This document shows positions 1 to 9,349 of a stretch of DNA of 42,220 nucleotides, in pieces. Source of the DNA: Alphaproteobacteria bacterium (GTDB taxonomy: Bacteria; Pseudomonadota; Alphaproteobacteria; Rickettsiales; JABCZZ01). The notes below the pieces were generated by a model, which saw nothing but the letters and a program-made list of their open reading frames with translations, was not told the origin of the DNA and made no database searches. The position numbers were made by a program, and so were the translations under genes. The stretch covers positions 1 to 42,220 of the forward strand of contig JABDAT010000011.1 in assembly GCA_013288985.1 (NCBI GenBank), given 5' to 3'. Each line of letters opens with the position of its first letter. Within the stretch, counting starts at the first letter, position 1.

Positions 1-299
1 GGGTTATCGGAGAAGGGATTATATTGAACAATGCCATGAAGAAAACGAAGTGGAGGAATAACTTTATTCTTGGGAATTTCTTCGTATTCACTGCCATTGA
101 TTCTATGGCCGAACACAATATCCGCCAGGTATTTTACAGTACTAAATCCCACCACCATGCCAACAACGTTGAACAGGCGGTGCAAGCTAGGCAATGTTTT
201 AAGAAAATTAGGATCATGTCTGGGCACAGCATGAAAGCCATGCGCGATATATTCCGCAATTTCTGTACTTTTTTGAGGGAATCTTTCTATCCAACCCAT
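1..299 (-). CDS. Hypothetical protein, partial (C-terminus outside window)
   Basis: An open frame of 99 codons runs from an ATG at 299 off the left edge without a stop. The predicted protein has a mixed, protein-like composition (starts MGWIERFPQK and contains VVGMVVGFSTVKYLADIVFG, possibly one membrane-associated helix). Upstream in the same frame a TGA lies about eight codons before the ATG, so the start cannot lie much further upstream. A weak GAG sits four bases before the ATG. I prefer this frame over the overlapping plus-strand frame (24-389), whose product is poorer in composition. I do not recognise the family. Confidence 0.45.
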   Translation of the reverse strand, partial: MGWIERFPQKSTEIAEYIAHGFHAVPRHDPNFLKTLPSLHRLFNVVGMVVGFSTVKYLADIVFGHRINGSEYEEIPKNKVIPPLRFLHGIVQYNPFSDN

Positions 300-440
300 A
301 GCACTCGCAATCCTATAACTATTTCATTCATGATACCATTCATGAAGGGGGGAGTTCAACCTAAGACTATGATACATCGAAGAATTTAACAAAACTGTAA
401 CAATAGATAAAATTGTATGGATGCAGTGCGGTAAAACAAG

Positions 441-500
441 CGGGTTAACGGGATAATAAGCTTATGAGTTAAAGGGTTAATAAGTTAACTCATTAACCCG
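441..500. repeat. Nested palindromes after the ELM1-like gene
   Basis: ATGAGTTAA (464-472) and TTAACTCAT (485-493) form a perfect 9-bp stem with a 12-base loop. CGGGTTAA (441-448) pairs with TTAACCCG (493-500), and GGGTTAAT (474-481) with ATTAACCC (492-499), as alternative stems. The array spans the stop codon of the minus-strand gene, so it may act as a transcript end, but no T-run follows. The remaining spacer, 300-440, shows nothing recognisable. Confidence 0.4.
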
Positions 501-1460
501 TTTCTTTATCTCCGCTGCAATAGAAAGAGCATCATTCAGCCGGTAGGCGGGAGGGAGCAGCGTATTACTTGTTGCCTGAAGCGGTGTTGCGAGTTTGCGT
601 TCATAGAGCGTATGCACAAACTGCTTATGTTTTCCTTTTACAAAATCATCAGCGGCGTAAATAGCAACCGGTTTTCCGGTAGCGCAGGCTTCCGAACACA
701 TGGAGACTGAGTCACCTGTCACGATAATCGCATCTGCCAATCCTAGGAATCCGTAGTAAGGGTTGGCTTCCGGCCCGTCGCTATCTTGCCATTTATGCAG
801 GTAATAAGGGCAGGTGAGGTGTCGGGGTAATGCAGCTTCCATCTCTTTGCCGGTACGCCTGCTGGTTGTGATAAAAAGAGAGCCACCCTGCGATTGCGCA
901 AGCGCAGAAGCATAACGGGCGATGGGTTCAGCATGACTGGCGGCAAATGTTTTGCTTCCGCCACCACCGCCAATCAGCAAGGCGATTTTAGGGGAAGGAA
1001 GGCCGGAAAGTGTAGAACTCCATTTCGCTGCTTCTTGCTTGAGAATATCTTCCGTTACGCGGTGCGGTGCGCCAAGCGTAATAAAAACATTTTTCCCTTC
1101 GGCAATGCCGTCATGCAGGGGCGTGGCGATTAAATCAAACTGACTGGCTGGAAAGCCTGGCCACTGGATTTGCACGGTGAAACATTCATGATGTCTGGAT
1201 TTAATGTATGAGGCTACAATGCCAAGTCTGCGGGCAGTGGATATGGTGATGTCAGGCCAGGGCGGCGTTAATGCATTTAAACAGGATTTATCAAATCCAA
1301 GTGTGGTTTTATTAATGAGTATATTAGGCAATTTTATAAAGCCATTAAAGGCAATGCGCTTGATTTCATAAGGCAGGCCAAGTGCTTCTGCAACTCCCAG
1401 CGTCTGGCTGGTATTGCCGGCGCGTTCATCAAGTAGGGCCCATATTTTTTTTGGAACCAC
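477..1460 (-). CDS. ELM1/DUF1022 family protein (mitochondrial fission ELM1-like)
   Basis: The product has the hallmarks of the ELM1/DUF1022 family common in alphaproteobacteria. These are an N-terminal stretch IWALLDERAGNTSQTLG, a central PWPDITISTARR segment, a glycine-rich ALLIGGGGGSKTF loop and a C-terminal TGDSVSMCSEACATGKPVAIY block, which resembles a GT-B glycosyltransferase nucleotide-sugar site. The frame stays open upstream to 1637, but that part overlaps the divergent oxygenase gene and has an odd composition. The best start is GTG at 1460 (AAGG eight bases upstream), with TTG at 1463 as the alternative; this gives about 327 residues. The bacterial function is unproven; a cell-envelope glycosyltransferase-like role is inference. 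It is divergently arranged with the 2OG oxygenase gene. Confidence 0.8.
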   Translation of the reverse strand: MVPKKIWALLDERAGNTSQTLGVAEALGLPYEIKRIAFNGFIKLPNILINKTTLGFDKSCLNALTPPWPDITISTARRLGIVASYIKSRHHECFTVQIQWPGFPASQFDLIATPLHDGIAEGKNVFITLGAPHRVTEDILKQEAAKWSSTLSGLPSPKIALLIGGGGGSKTFAASHAEPIARYASALAQSQGGSLFITTSRRTGKEMEAALPRHLTCPYYLHKWQDSDGPEANPYYGFLGLADAIIVTGDSVSMCSEACATGKPVAIYAADDFVKGKHKQFVHTLYERKLATPLQATSNTLLPPAYRLNDALSIAAEIKKRVNELTY

Positions 1461-1536
1461 CAATATTACCTTGTTTATTATATTGCAGTTGTACTGTATC
1501 GTGTAGCCCGCAATTAAGGAAATGCATAGGAAAAAT

Positions 1537-2223
1537 ATGTCGCAAGCGCAGCCAAAGATCGTATCGCCTTCTACGCAATCCCAGCCTGAACTCACCATGC
1601 TGGATATTAAAAAATTTAAAACCACAGGCCTTAGCAAAGATCCGTATGATTATATTCTCGTGCCTAATTTTCTGCACCCTGAAGCCTTTGTGCGCAGCAT
1701 CGAGGATTACCCCGTTATCGATAAAAGGGGCAGTTTTGCTCTTGCCTCACTTAAATACGGGCCGGCTTTTAAGCAGCTCATCAGTGAACTGCAAAGTAAT
1801 GCATTCCGTGATGCAGTGGCGGAAAAGTTCGGCGTGGATTTAAACGGCAAGCCCACGATGGTGACCGTGCGCGGCATGTGCAGCCGCAGGGACGGTAAAA
1901 TCCATACGGATACGGAAAGCAAAATCCTCTCCCTCCTGCTCTATATGAACCGCAGCTGGGAGGAAAATGAAGGTGGCCGCCTGCGTCTGCTGCGCAGCAA
2001 GAATATCGACGATGTGGCGATGGAAGTACCCCCCGCTTCAGGTGCGTTGCTTGTATTCCGCCGCTCGGATCATTCTTTCCATGGCCATAAGCCTTTTGCC
2101 GGCACCCGCCGTGTAATTCAGCTTAACTGGGTGACGGATCAGAAATTTGTCGATACAAACATGAAGCGTCACGGCCTCTCTGCGCTGATTAAAAGGCTGA
2201 ACCCGTTTAGTGGCGAGTATTAA
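1537..2223 (+). CDS. 2-oxoglutarate/Fe(II)-dependent oxygenase (prolyl-4-hydroxylase-like)
   Basis: The product carries the double-stranded beta-helix facial triad: HTD (HxD) in KIHTDTESKILSLLLYMN, and a distal His in SDHSFHGHKPF followed by TRRVIQLNWV, where an Arg would bind the 2-oxoglutarate carboxylate. The region between reads like the P4Hc/2OG-FeII_Oxy fold (SWEENEGGRLRLL). The chosen ATG at 1537 is preceded by AGGA with a five-base spacer; an earlier in-frame ATG at 1522 has AAGGA too close. The protein of 228 residues is expected to be soluble. The substrate is unknown: family members hydroxylate proteins, small molecules or glycan precursors. It is transcribed away from the ELM1-like gene and lies 38 bases before the glycosyltransferase gene, so it may share that transcript. 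Confidence 0.8.
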   Translation: MSQAQPKIVSPSTQSQPELTMLDIKKFKTTGLSKDPYDYILVPNFLHPEAFVRSIEDYPVIDKRGSFALASLKYGPAFKQLISELQSNAFRDAVAEKFGVDLNGKPTMVTVRGMCSRRDGKIHTDTESKILSLLLYMNRSWEENEGGRLRLLRSKNIDDVAMEVPPASGALLVFRRSDHSFHGHKPFAGTRRVIQLNWVTDQKFVDTNMKRHGLSALIKRLNPFSGEY

Positions 2224-2261
2224 GGGAACTGAATCTGATACAGGTAAATTACACTAATACA

Positions 2262-3983
2262 TTGCCAAAACGAAGCTTAGTTCATTTTATTCATTCTATA
2301 GCAGCCAATGCTATACTGCGTAATATTTGCTGGCTGTTATTTTTTGCCCTATTTCTTTGTGTGGGTACGGTCGGTCATGATCCCTGGTGGAAAAAAGGGG
2401 AAGCCTATGGTTTTGGTATTATTTATCATTTTTATACCACACATACCTGGCTCATACCGATTGATGCAGGTGCGCCATTTATGGAAAAGCCACCGCTCTA
2501 TTACTGGACCTCTGTTATCTTATGCCATCTGTTAAATGGAATTTTGCCATTACATGATGCTGCACGCCTAGCCAGTTCCTTTTATATGATTATTACGGCA
2601 GTGTTTACCTGGAAATCTGCGCGTGTACTATTCAGAGAATCTTCTCAATCTGAAGTAATGAGTAAAATAACACTATGTTTATTACTAGGCACTTATGGCT
2701 TGGTTCGTTATGCACATGCCATGATGACCGATGTCGCTTTGCTTGCAGGTACAGCGGTTGCCTTTTACGGTATGGCTTTACTCTGCGCATGGCCAGAACA
2801 TTGGAAGCAAAGTGGATTCTGGCTTGGTATCGGGGTGGGTATTGCATTTATGGCCAAGGGATTGGTGCTGCCTGCAATTCTAGGGCTTTCTATATTTTTC
2901 TTATGGTGTTTGCTTCCACAATTGCATTCCCGCAAAACATTTTGGGTGATGATCGCTGCATTTATTGTCGCATCGCCTTTTTTATTCGTATGGCCATACT
3001 TACTCTATGATTATTCACCAATATTATTCAAAGAATGGTTTTGGGAGAATAATATTGGCCGTTTTCTAGGGTTTTCTGTCTCAAAATTGGGAGCAGAAAA
3101 CAGACCGCTCTTTTTTCTCTGGATGACGCCTGTATTTGCATTTCCGATTTTCCCACTGGCCTGTACACAGATATATTGTGGTCGTAAACAGTGGCGACAC
3201 TACAGTTATTTGTTACCTCTCATTTTCTCCGTTACCGGTATGGCAGTATTATTGTTTTCTGCTTCTGGCAGATCTCCTTATTTATTGCCATTATTTATTG
3301 CATTTGCTCCTCTTGCAACCCAAGGATTAATACGTATTCCTACGACGATATTGGCGGGATGGAATGTTTTTGCACGTATTGCCATTACCTTATCGGTGAT
3401 AATTACTTGGCTGATATGGTTGTTGTTGATGCAACCTATTGCCGATAGACCGCTTGCTTGGCTGCCTGCATTATTTGACAAATGGTTGCCAGTAGCATTT
3501 GTTTACCCTGAAAGCCAATGGTTGGCATGTTTAGTAGCTATTATAATAACGCTCTTCTGGGTTGCGTCTTTTACACTGGAAAGCCGCTCTGCCTATAGTG
3601 TCGCGCGCACATGGTTTTTAGGTGCGGCATTGATATGGTGCACTATACATACGCTGCTTTCCCCGTGGATTAATGAGACACGCAGTTTTCGCACCGTATT
3701 AACCCAATTGGTGCAATATCTGGAAGCTTCTCCTTATGCCAATAGTTGTATAGGTAATTATAAATTGGGTGAGAATATAGCGCCAATGCTGGTCTATTTT
3801 ACCCATAAAACACTGCCGTTAATGAATGATGATGTAAATGAGACAGCCTGTCCGCTTCTTCTTACCTTTGCTGATAAGGAAATATCATCGGAGATAGGCG
3901 GGCATTGGGAAATGATATGGCGGGGGGTAGGGTTTCTGGATATCAGGGGCATGGAACTACGCCTTTATATGCGTGGGCAGTAA
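2262..3983 (+). CDS. ArnT/PMT-type integral membrane glycosyltransferase
   Basis: This is a polytopic membrane protein with roughly ten or more hydrophobic helices and a first periplasmic loop typical of the GT-C fold (PMT/ArnT, GT39/GT83). The loop has GHDPWWKKGEAYG, with acidic residues in the catalytic position, followed by the diagnostic FMEKPPLYYW. Such enzymes move a sugar from an undecaprenyl-phosphate carrier to lipid A or protein at the outer face of the inner membrane. At about 573 residues it has the usual length. The start is unsure: TTG at 2262 has no clear ribosome site, while a CTG at 2235 lies six bases after AGGGAA. The donor and acceptor cannot be told from sequence. The gene is more AT-rich than many neighbours. 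Confidence 0.8.
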   Translation: MPKRSLVHFIHSIAANAILRNICWLLFFALFLCVGTVGHDPWWKKGEAYGFGIIYHFYTTHTWLIPIDAGAPFMEKPPLYYWTSVILCHLLNGILPLHDAARLASSFYMIITAVFTWKSARVLFRESSQSEVMSKITLCLLLGTYGLVRYAHAMMTDVALLAGTAVAFYGMALLCAWPEHWKQSGFWLGIGVGIAFMAKGLVLPAILGLSIFFLWCLLPQLHSRKTFWVMIAAFIVASPFLFVWPYLLYDYSPILFKEWFWENNIGRFLGFSVSKLGAENRPLFFLWMTPVFAFPIFPLACTQIYCGRKQWRHYSYLLPLIFSVTGMAVLLFSASGRSPYLLPLFIAFAPLATQGLIRIPTTILAGWNVFARIAITLSVIITWLIWLLLMQPIADRPLAWLPALFDKWLPVAFVYPESQWLACLVAIIITLFWVASFTLESRSAYSVARTWFLGAALIWCTIHTLLSPWINETRSFRTVLTQLVQYLEASPYANSCIGNYKLGENIAPMLVYFTHKTLPLMNDDVNETACPLLLTFADKEISSEIGGHWEMIWRGVGFLDIRGMELRLYMRGQ

Positions 3984-3992
3984 GTAGTACCT

Positions 3993-4562
3993 CTAAAAGT
4001 GCCATATCTTGCTGCATTCATAGATGCCAAGAACGGCAAAAGCGATTCCTGATAATACCCTGACCAGCTTAAGAGGAATGCGTGTAGTAATCGCATGGCT
4101 TAATAACACCGCCGGAATATTGGCTGCCATCATGCCAAGCGTAGTGCCAACTACTACCCAAACAAAAGACTGAAAATGGGCTGCCAGCGCAACGGTTGCC
4201 AATTGCGTTTTGTCGCCAATCTCCGCTATAAAAAAGGTAATGAAGGTGGTTATAAAGATACTTTTATGGGTCAAGGGCTGATCGGTATCACAATCCACCT
4301 TATCGGGAATGAGCGCCCAGATTGCTGCGGCAAAGAATGAAAGCCCCAATAGCCCATGCAATAATTTTTCATGCAACAGGCTGCCAATCCATTGCCCGAT
4401 GAATGCGGCCATAAAATGGCTGGCAAGCGTTGCCGCCAATATGCCAAGAATAATCGGCACAGGCTTACGGAATCGTGAGGCAAGGCATAGGGCAATAAGC
4501 TGGGTCTTATCGCCCAGTTCAGCGGCGACGATTATGAAAAAAGATACGAGTAATGCGATCAT
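3993..4562 (-). CDS. GDT1/TMEM165 (UPF0016) family cation transporter
   Basis: The 189-residue product has two homologous halves, each with the family signature ExGDKTQ: AELGDKTQ near residue 15 and AEIGDKTQ near residue 114. Each signature sits at the end of a hydrophobic helix. About six membrane segments are visible in a 3+3 arrangement. Characterised relatives move Mn2+ or Ca2+ across the membrane, and bacterial members include manganese exporters; the ion here is inferred. The acidic signature residues are expected to form the ion path. The gene is convergent with the glycosyltransferase gene (nine-base gap) and lies downstream of tRNA-Gly on the same strand. The ribosome site is weak. 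Confidence 0.88.
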   Translation of the reverse strand: MIALLVSFFIIVAAELGDKTQLIALCLASRFRKPVPIILGILAATLASHFMAAFIGQWIGSLLHEKLLHGLLGLSFFAAAIWALIPDKVDCDTDQPLTHKSIFITTFITFFIAEIGDKTQLATVALAAHFQSFVWVVVGTTLGMMAANIPAVLLSHAITTRIPLKLVRVLSGIAFAVLGIYECSKIWHF

Positions 4563-4604
4563 GTTACGTATTGCTTGGGATAAATAACAGAAAAATCAAA
4601 GAAA

Positions 4605-4679
<75 letters not shown>

Positions 4680-4724
4680 TTTTCGGTAAGTTCAGGAAAT
4701 TTAGAACCCCTGAAAGCGGAGGCC

Positions 4725-4752
4725 AATATAGGGATTTGCTTTTAGTTTGCAA
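4725..4752 (-). promoter_or_regulatory. Sigma-70-type promoter for tRNA-Gly
   Basis: On the minus strand TTGCAA (4747-4752), a 16-base spacer and TATATT (4725-4730) resemble a housekeeping -35/-10 pair. The mature tRNA 5' end lies 45 bases beyond the -10. The assignment rests on motif match and position only. Confidence 0.5.
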
Positions 4753-4797
4753 GTATTTCATGCTATATCCTTCAACCTAAATAAATTGAGGGATTTT

Positions 4798-5709
4798 ATG
4801 ACATCATCGCCCCATACGCTGGCCGCTGCGGCTCCGTCGCCTTATCTCAAGGAAGTCACCGTGCAGAACTTCATGCAGGAAGTAGTGCAGGCATCGTTGC
4901 AGGTGCCGGTATTGGTCTATTTTACTGCTAGCTGGTGCGGGCCCTGCAAGCAATATGGGCCTATTCTTGAGAAAGTGGTAAATGAAGCCAAAGGAAGGCT
5001 GAAACTTGCCAAAGTGGATATTGATAAAAGCCCCCAGCTTGCGCAGCAGTTTCGCATTCAGTCAGTGCCGATGGTCTATATTTTCTTACAAGGCCAGCCG
5101 CTTGATGGTTTTCAGGGCCCCATGCAGGAAAGCCAGCTAAAGCAATTGCTTGCCCAGTTTATCGAGGCAGGACCGGAAGCAGAAATGGTACAGGTGACGC
5201 TTGAGGCTGCAGATACTCTGTTGGCTGAAGGGAATGCTGCTGAGGCAGAACAGGCCTATAAAGTTATTTTAGAGCAGGATGAACACAATATTGAGGCAAT
5301 AACGGGATTGGCGCATTGCTTTATCGCCCAAGGGACTGCTGAAAAAGCCGAACAGTTATTGTCACAAGTGCCAGAAGACAAACAGTTGCATGAATTGGTG
5401 GTAGCGGCAAAAGCGGCAGTAACCCTAGCTAAAACGGCGCCCAAAGATGCTAATCTTGATGCATTGCAAAAGAAGCTGGAAGCAAATGCTTTGGATCATC
5501 AGGCGCGTTATGAACTGGCGAGTGCTTTATTTATTGCCGGAAAACAAGAAGAGGCTATCGCCCAGTTGCTTGCGATCATTGCCAAGAATAAAGACTGGAA
5601 TGAAGGCGCAGCACGTCTGCAACTTCTTACATTTTTTGAAGCGCTCGGCCATACGCATCCGTTTACCATGCAGGGACGGCGCAAGCTTTCCTCTATTTTA
5701 TTCGCTTAA
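4798..5709 (+). CDS. cnoX: CnoX/YbbN-type thioredoxin-TPR co-chaperone
   Basis: The N-terminal third is a thioredoxin fold with an intact CGPC active site (residues 47-50, in SWCGPCK) and the cis-proline loop SVP near residue 91. The C-terminal two thirds are helical repeats of TPR type (AEQAYKVILEQDEHNIEAI and YELASALFIAGKQEEAIAQL). This architecture is that of YbbN/CnoX, a chaperedoxin shown in other bacteria to hold oxidised clients and pass them to GroEL. Many alphaproteobacterial homologues keep a redox-capable CxxC, as here. The start at 4798 is preceded by GAGGG with a five-base spacer; the longer frame from 4747 lacks this. The Trm112-like gene follows after 12 bases, probably in one transcript. 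groEL lies 1.5 kb further on. Confidence 0.9.
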   Translation: MTSSPHTLAAAAPSPYLKEVTVQNFMQEVVQASLQVPVLVYFTASWCGPCKQYGPILEKVVNEAKGRLKLAKVDIDKSPQLAQQFRIQSVPMVYIFLQGQPLDGFQGPMQESQLKQLLAQFIEAGPEAEMVQVTLEAADTLLAEGNAAEAEQAYKVILEQDEHNIEAITGLAHCFIAQGTAEKAEQLLSQVPEDKQLHELVVAAKAAVTLAKTAPKDANLDALQKKLEANALDHQARYELASALFIAGKQEEAIAQLLAIIAKNKDWNEGAARLQLLTFFEALGHTHPFTMQGRRKLSSILFA

Positions 5710-5721
5710 AAGGTATTTTAA

Positions 5722-5898
5722 ATGACTGCGATTGATCCCAAATTACTTGAAGTACTGGTATGTCCGCTTACAAAAACTACATTGCGCTATGATGCTGGCA
5801 AGAGCGAGCTTATCAGCGATAAAGCTAAACTCGCTTATCCCATCCGCGACGGAATACCGATTATGTTAGTGGAAGAAGCCAGGAAGATAGATGATTAA
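5722..5898 (+). CDS. Trm112-like protein (UPF0434/YcaR family)
   Basis: A small gene of 58 residues. The sequence fits the Trm112p-like/UPF0434 family: [20 protein letters not shown] near the N-terminus, [20 protein letters not shown], and a short acidic tail. The family normally has a CPxC knuckle, but here only the first cysteine is kept (VCPLTK), so metal binding is doubtful. AAGG lies eight bases before the ATG. It sits directly after cnoX, a pairing frequently seen in alphaproteobacteria. Eukaryotic Trm112 activates methyltransferases; the bacterial role is not established. Confidence 0.85.
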   Translation: MTAIDPKLLEVLVCPLTKTTLRYDAGKSELISDKAKLAYPIRDGIPIMLVEEARKIDD

Positions 5899-5923
5899 AG
5901 AGAGGAGTATAGCGAGTTTTGTG

Positions 5924-6985
5924 TTATCCCACCTGATTCATAATGCAGGGTTTCATGTAAGCCAACAGATCGCGGTATAAATCTTCTCCGGCTATTTCCT
6001 GCCATAACTCGCTGCGCGAAAAACGTTCATAAGCCTTATTACGGGCAACACTAAGAGTATCATCGCCTTTGATGGATATAGAAGGAGAAGATGAATCTAT
6101 CGGATAGGTGTGCCCTTTCTCTTTTGCTATAATTGTGCTGTAAATAGCACCAACCGACGCCAGCATTACCAGGTAAGGATTTGCATCAGCGCCGGCCATC
6201 CTGTCTTCTATCCGGTAAGTTTTTTCTTTATAGCCGTAGCGCAAAGTAAGTGTATTGTCCGCTTTATCATATCCTACCATAAAATTTCTTGGTGCAGTGT
6301 AGCGCTTTCCAAATCGATCATAAGATTCTGGTTTTGGGGCATAAAGTATCGTTCCTTCTTCCTGTAATTGCTTTTGGATATCGGCTACTTGTAGCGCCAA
6401 AGGGCTATGTACCCCCAGTCTTTTATTAAAAAAGAGATTTTTTCCATCTTGATTGAAGCAGCTGCTATTAATATGCATTCCTGCTGTTGTATTGCCGTTA
6501 TCATTCGTTACAGTTCTAAAAGAGGCTTCCAATCCTTTGGCAAATTGATTGAGATGAGAAGAAAGGGTTCTTCTTAGTGTAACTATCTGTCTGGCAATTT
6601 CGACAGAGGGATAAAATCCTAAGTTTTTGGGAATGGTCTGTTCTTTATCTGCTAGTCTCCTGGGCGCTGCTAAATCCATGCCAAGAACTTTTTCTACGCT
6701 ACTAAATACTGCCTCATATTCACCTTCTGAGAGTTCTTCATTATATACGCGTTCCAAGAGAGGGAATTGTAATTGGAGATCATTAGTCAGCCGATAATGA
6801 TTAATGCTATGCGTCCATATTTTTCTTCTTTTATCGAGTACAATGAATTCCTGCTCGGCACCGATTGCTATGTGAATTCCGCGTTTCTTTAGCTCATCCT
6901 CCATAAAAATAAGTCTGGCTTCTGCCTTTGCATTGATTTCATCAGTGCTGGGAGGCTTTGCCCTTTTTTGCCATGGCTGATCCAT
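5924..6985 (-). CDS. Glutamine synthetase-like protein, short and divergent
   Basis: The product shows the catalytic barrel motifs of the glutamine synthetase/gamma-glutamylputrescine synthetase superfamily. These are IGAEQEF (residues 41-47, two metal-site Glu), EGEYEAVF (about 87-94), GMHINSS (169-175, the active-site His) and RIEDRMAGADANPYL (258-272). At 353 residues it is about 90-110 shorter than usual, and the N-terminal beta-grasp domain that completes each active site between subunits seems largely missing. The glycine-rich segment before the His (NGNTTAGMH) and the Arg-rich ATP/glutamate loop are altered. It may be a ligase for another amine or a non-canonical family member. It stands alone, close to the end of the Trm112-like gene, with no clear ribosome site. 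Confidence 0.75.
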   Translation of the reverse strand: MDQPWQKRAKPPSTDEINAKAEARLIFMEDELKKRGIHIAIGAEQEFIVLDKRRKIWTHSINHYRLTNDLQLQFPLLERVYNEELSEGEYEAVFSSVEKVLGMDLAAPRRLADKEQTIPKNLGFYPSVEIARQIVTLRRTLSSHLNQFAKGLEASFRTVTNDNGNTTAGMHINSSCFNQDGKNLFFNKRLGVHSPLALQVADIQKQLQEEGTILYAPKPESYDRFGKRYTAPRNFMVGYDKADNTLTLRYGYKEKTYRIEDRMAGADANPYLVMLASVGAIYSTIIAKEKGHTYPIDSSSPSISIKGDDTLSVARNKAYERFSRSELWQEIAGEDLYRDLLAYMKPCIMNQVG

Positions 6986-7075
6986 AGTAAATTTTAACCC
7001 TATTGCTGCAAACAGAAAATTACTGATTTTAAAGGGTAACCTATTGTGGTTAATATTTAATTAAATAAAAGAAAG

Positions 7076-7104
7076 GCCGGTCAAACAAATGACAGGCTTT
7101 TTTT
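7076..7104. terminator. Hairpin with T-run, possibly bidirectional
   Basis: GCCGGTCA (7076-7083) and TGACAGGC (7090-7097) form an 8-bp stem with one mismatch and the loop AACAAA. Seven T residues follow on the plus strand (7098-7104), and a T-rich tract (CTTTCTTTTATTT) follows on the minus strand. It could back up the groEL terminator and block plus-strand read-through. Confidence 0.6.
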
Positions 7105-7138
7105 GGATAAAAAGAAGATGGGGCCAGAAGGCCCCATC
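7105..7138 (-). terminator. Rho-independent terminator of groESL
   Basis: On the minus strand GATGGGGCC (7130-7138) and GGCCCCATC (7117-7125) form a perfect 9-bp GC-rich stem with a four-base loop, followed by TTCTTTTTATCC. It lies 64 bases beyond the groEL stop, as expected for the end of a highly expressed operon. Confidence 0.9.
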
Positions 7139-7201
7139 CCTTTAGTCACGAAATTATTAGGTTCATTGCAAGGTCAGTAGACCGCGCAAGAACGATCTAG
7201 A

Positions 7202-8860
<1,659 letters not shown>

Positions 8861-8882
8861 TTAAGACTCCTTGAAATTTCTA

Positions 8883-9197
8883 TTAAGCTGCTTTTTTGGA
8901 TTTTTTGTGGTCTTCGACGATAGCGATGATGTCGGATTCTTTCATCACGAGCAGGTCTTCGCCGTCTACTTTCACTTCCGTGCCGCCCCATTTGGCGAAC
9001 AATACGATGTCACCGGCTTTTACGTCGAGCGGAATGGTTTTGCCCGAATCGTCGCGTGCGCCTGAACCAACGGCAAGCACTTCGCCCTGCTGGGGTTTTT
9101 CTTTAGCGGTATCGGGGATGATAATGCCGCCGGCGGTTTTTTCTTCCTGCTCGAGGCGGCGAACCAGCACGCGGTCATGCAAGGGTTTAATTTTCAT
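8883..9197 (-). CDS. groES: Co-chaperonin GroES
   Basis: A complete GroES of 104 residues. It has [13 protein letters not shown] at the start, [20 protein letters not shown] as the mobile loop, and [20 protein letters not shown] with a Lys-rich end. It caps the GroEL ring. The true start is the ATG at 9197, preceded by GGAG; the frame continues upstream to 9263, but that part is leader sequence. It is the first gene of the groESL operon. A CIRCE inverted repeat, common upstream of groES in many bacteria, was looked for and not found, so control probably rests on RpoH alone. Confidence 0.97.
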   Translation of the reverse strand: MKIKPLHDRVLVRRLEQEEKTAGGIIIPDTAKEKPQQGEVLAVGSGARDDSGKTIPLDVKAGDIVLFAKWGGTEVKVDGEDLLVMKESDIIAIVEDHKKSKKAA

Positions 9198-9265
9198 ATC
9201 GTAAGCTCCACTAATTGTTAAACGGTCAGGTTGGCCAAAAATGGCCGAAATCCTTGAGTGCAACG

Positions 9266-9295
9266 TATATAAGGAGGAGTTAAGTGCATTTCAAG
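9266..9295 (-). promoter_or_regulatory. RpoH (sigma-32) heat-shock promoter of groESL
   Basis: On the minus strand CTTG (9292-9295), an 18-base spacer and CTTATAT (9267-9273) match the alphaproteobacterial heat-shock promoter pattern CTTG-N17/18-CYTATNT in every specified base. It would leave a leader of roughly 60 bases before the groES start. The motif was read directly; regulation by heat is inferred. Confidence 0.8.
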
Positions 9296-9349
9296 GGCAA
9301 TATACAATTTTTTCATTTTATATTGTGAAAAAGACGATAAAACACATAC

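Noticed and set aside
24-389. 121-residue plus-strand frame at the left edge
   Set aside because: The opposite strand holds a better, gene-like frame (1-299) and this product looks like its shadow; composition and absence of a ribosome site are unfavourable.
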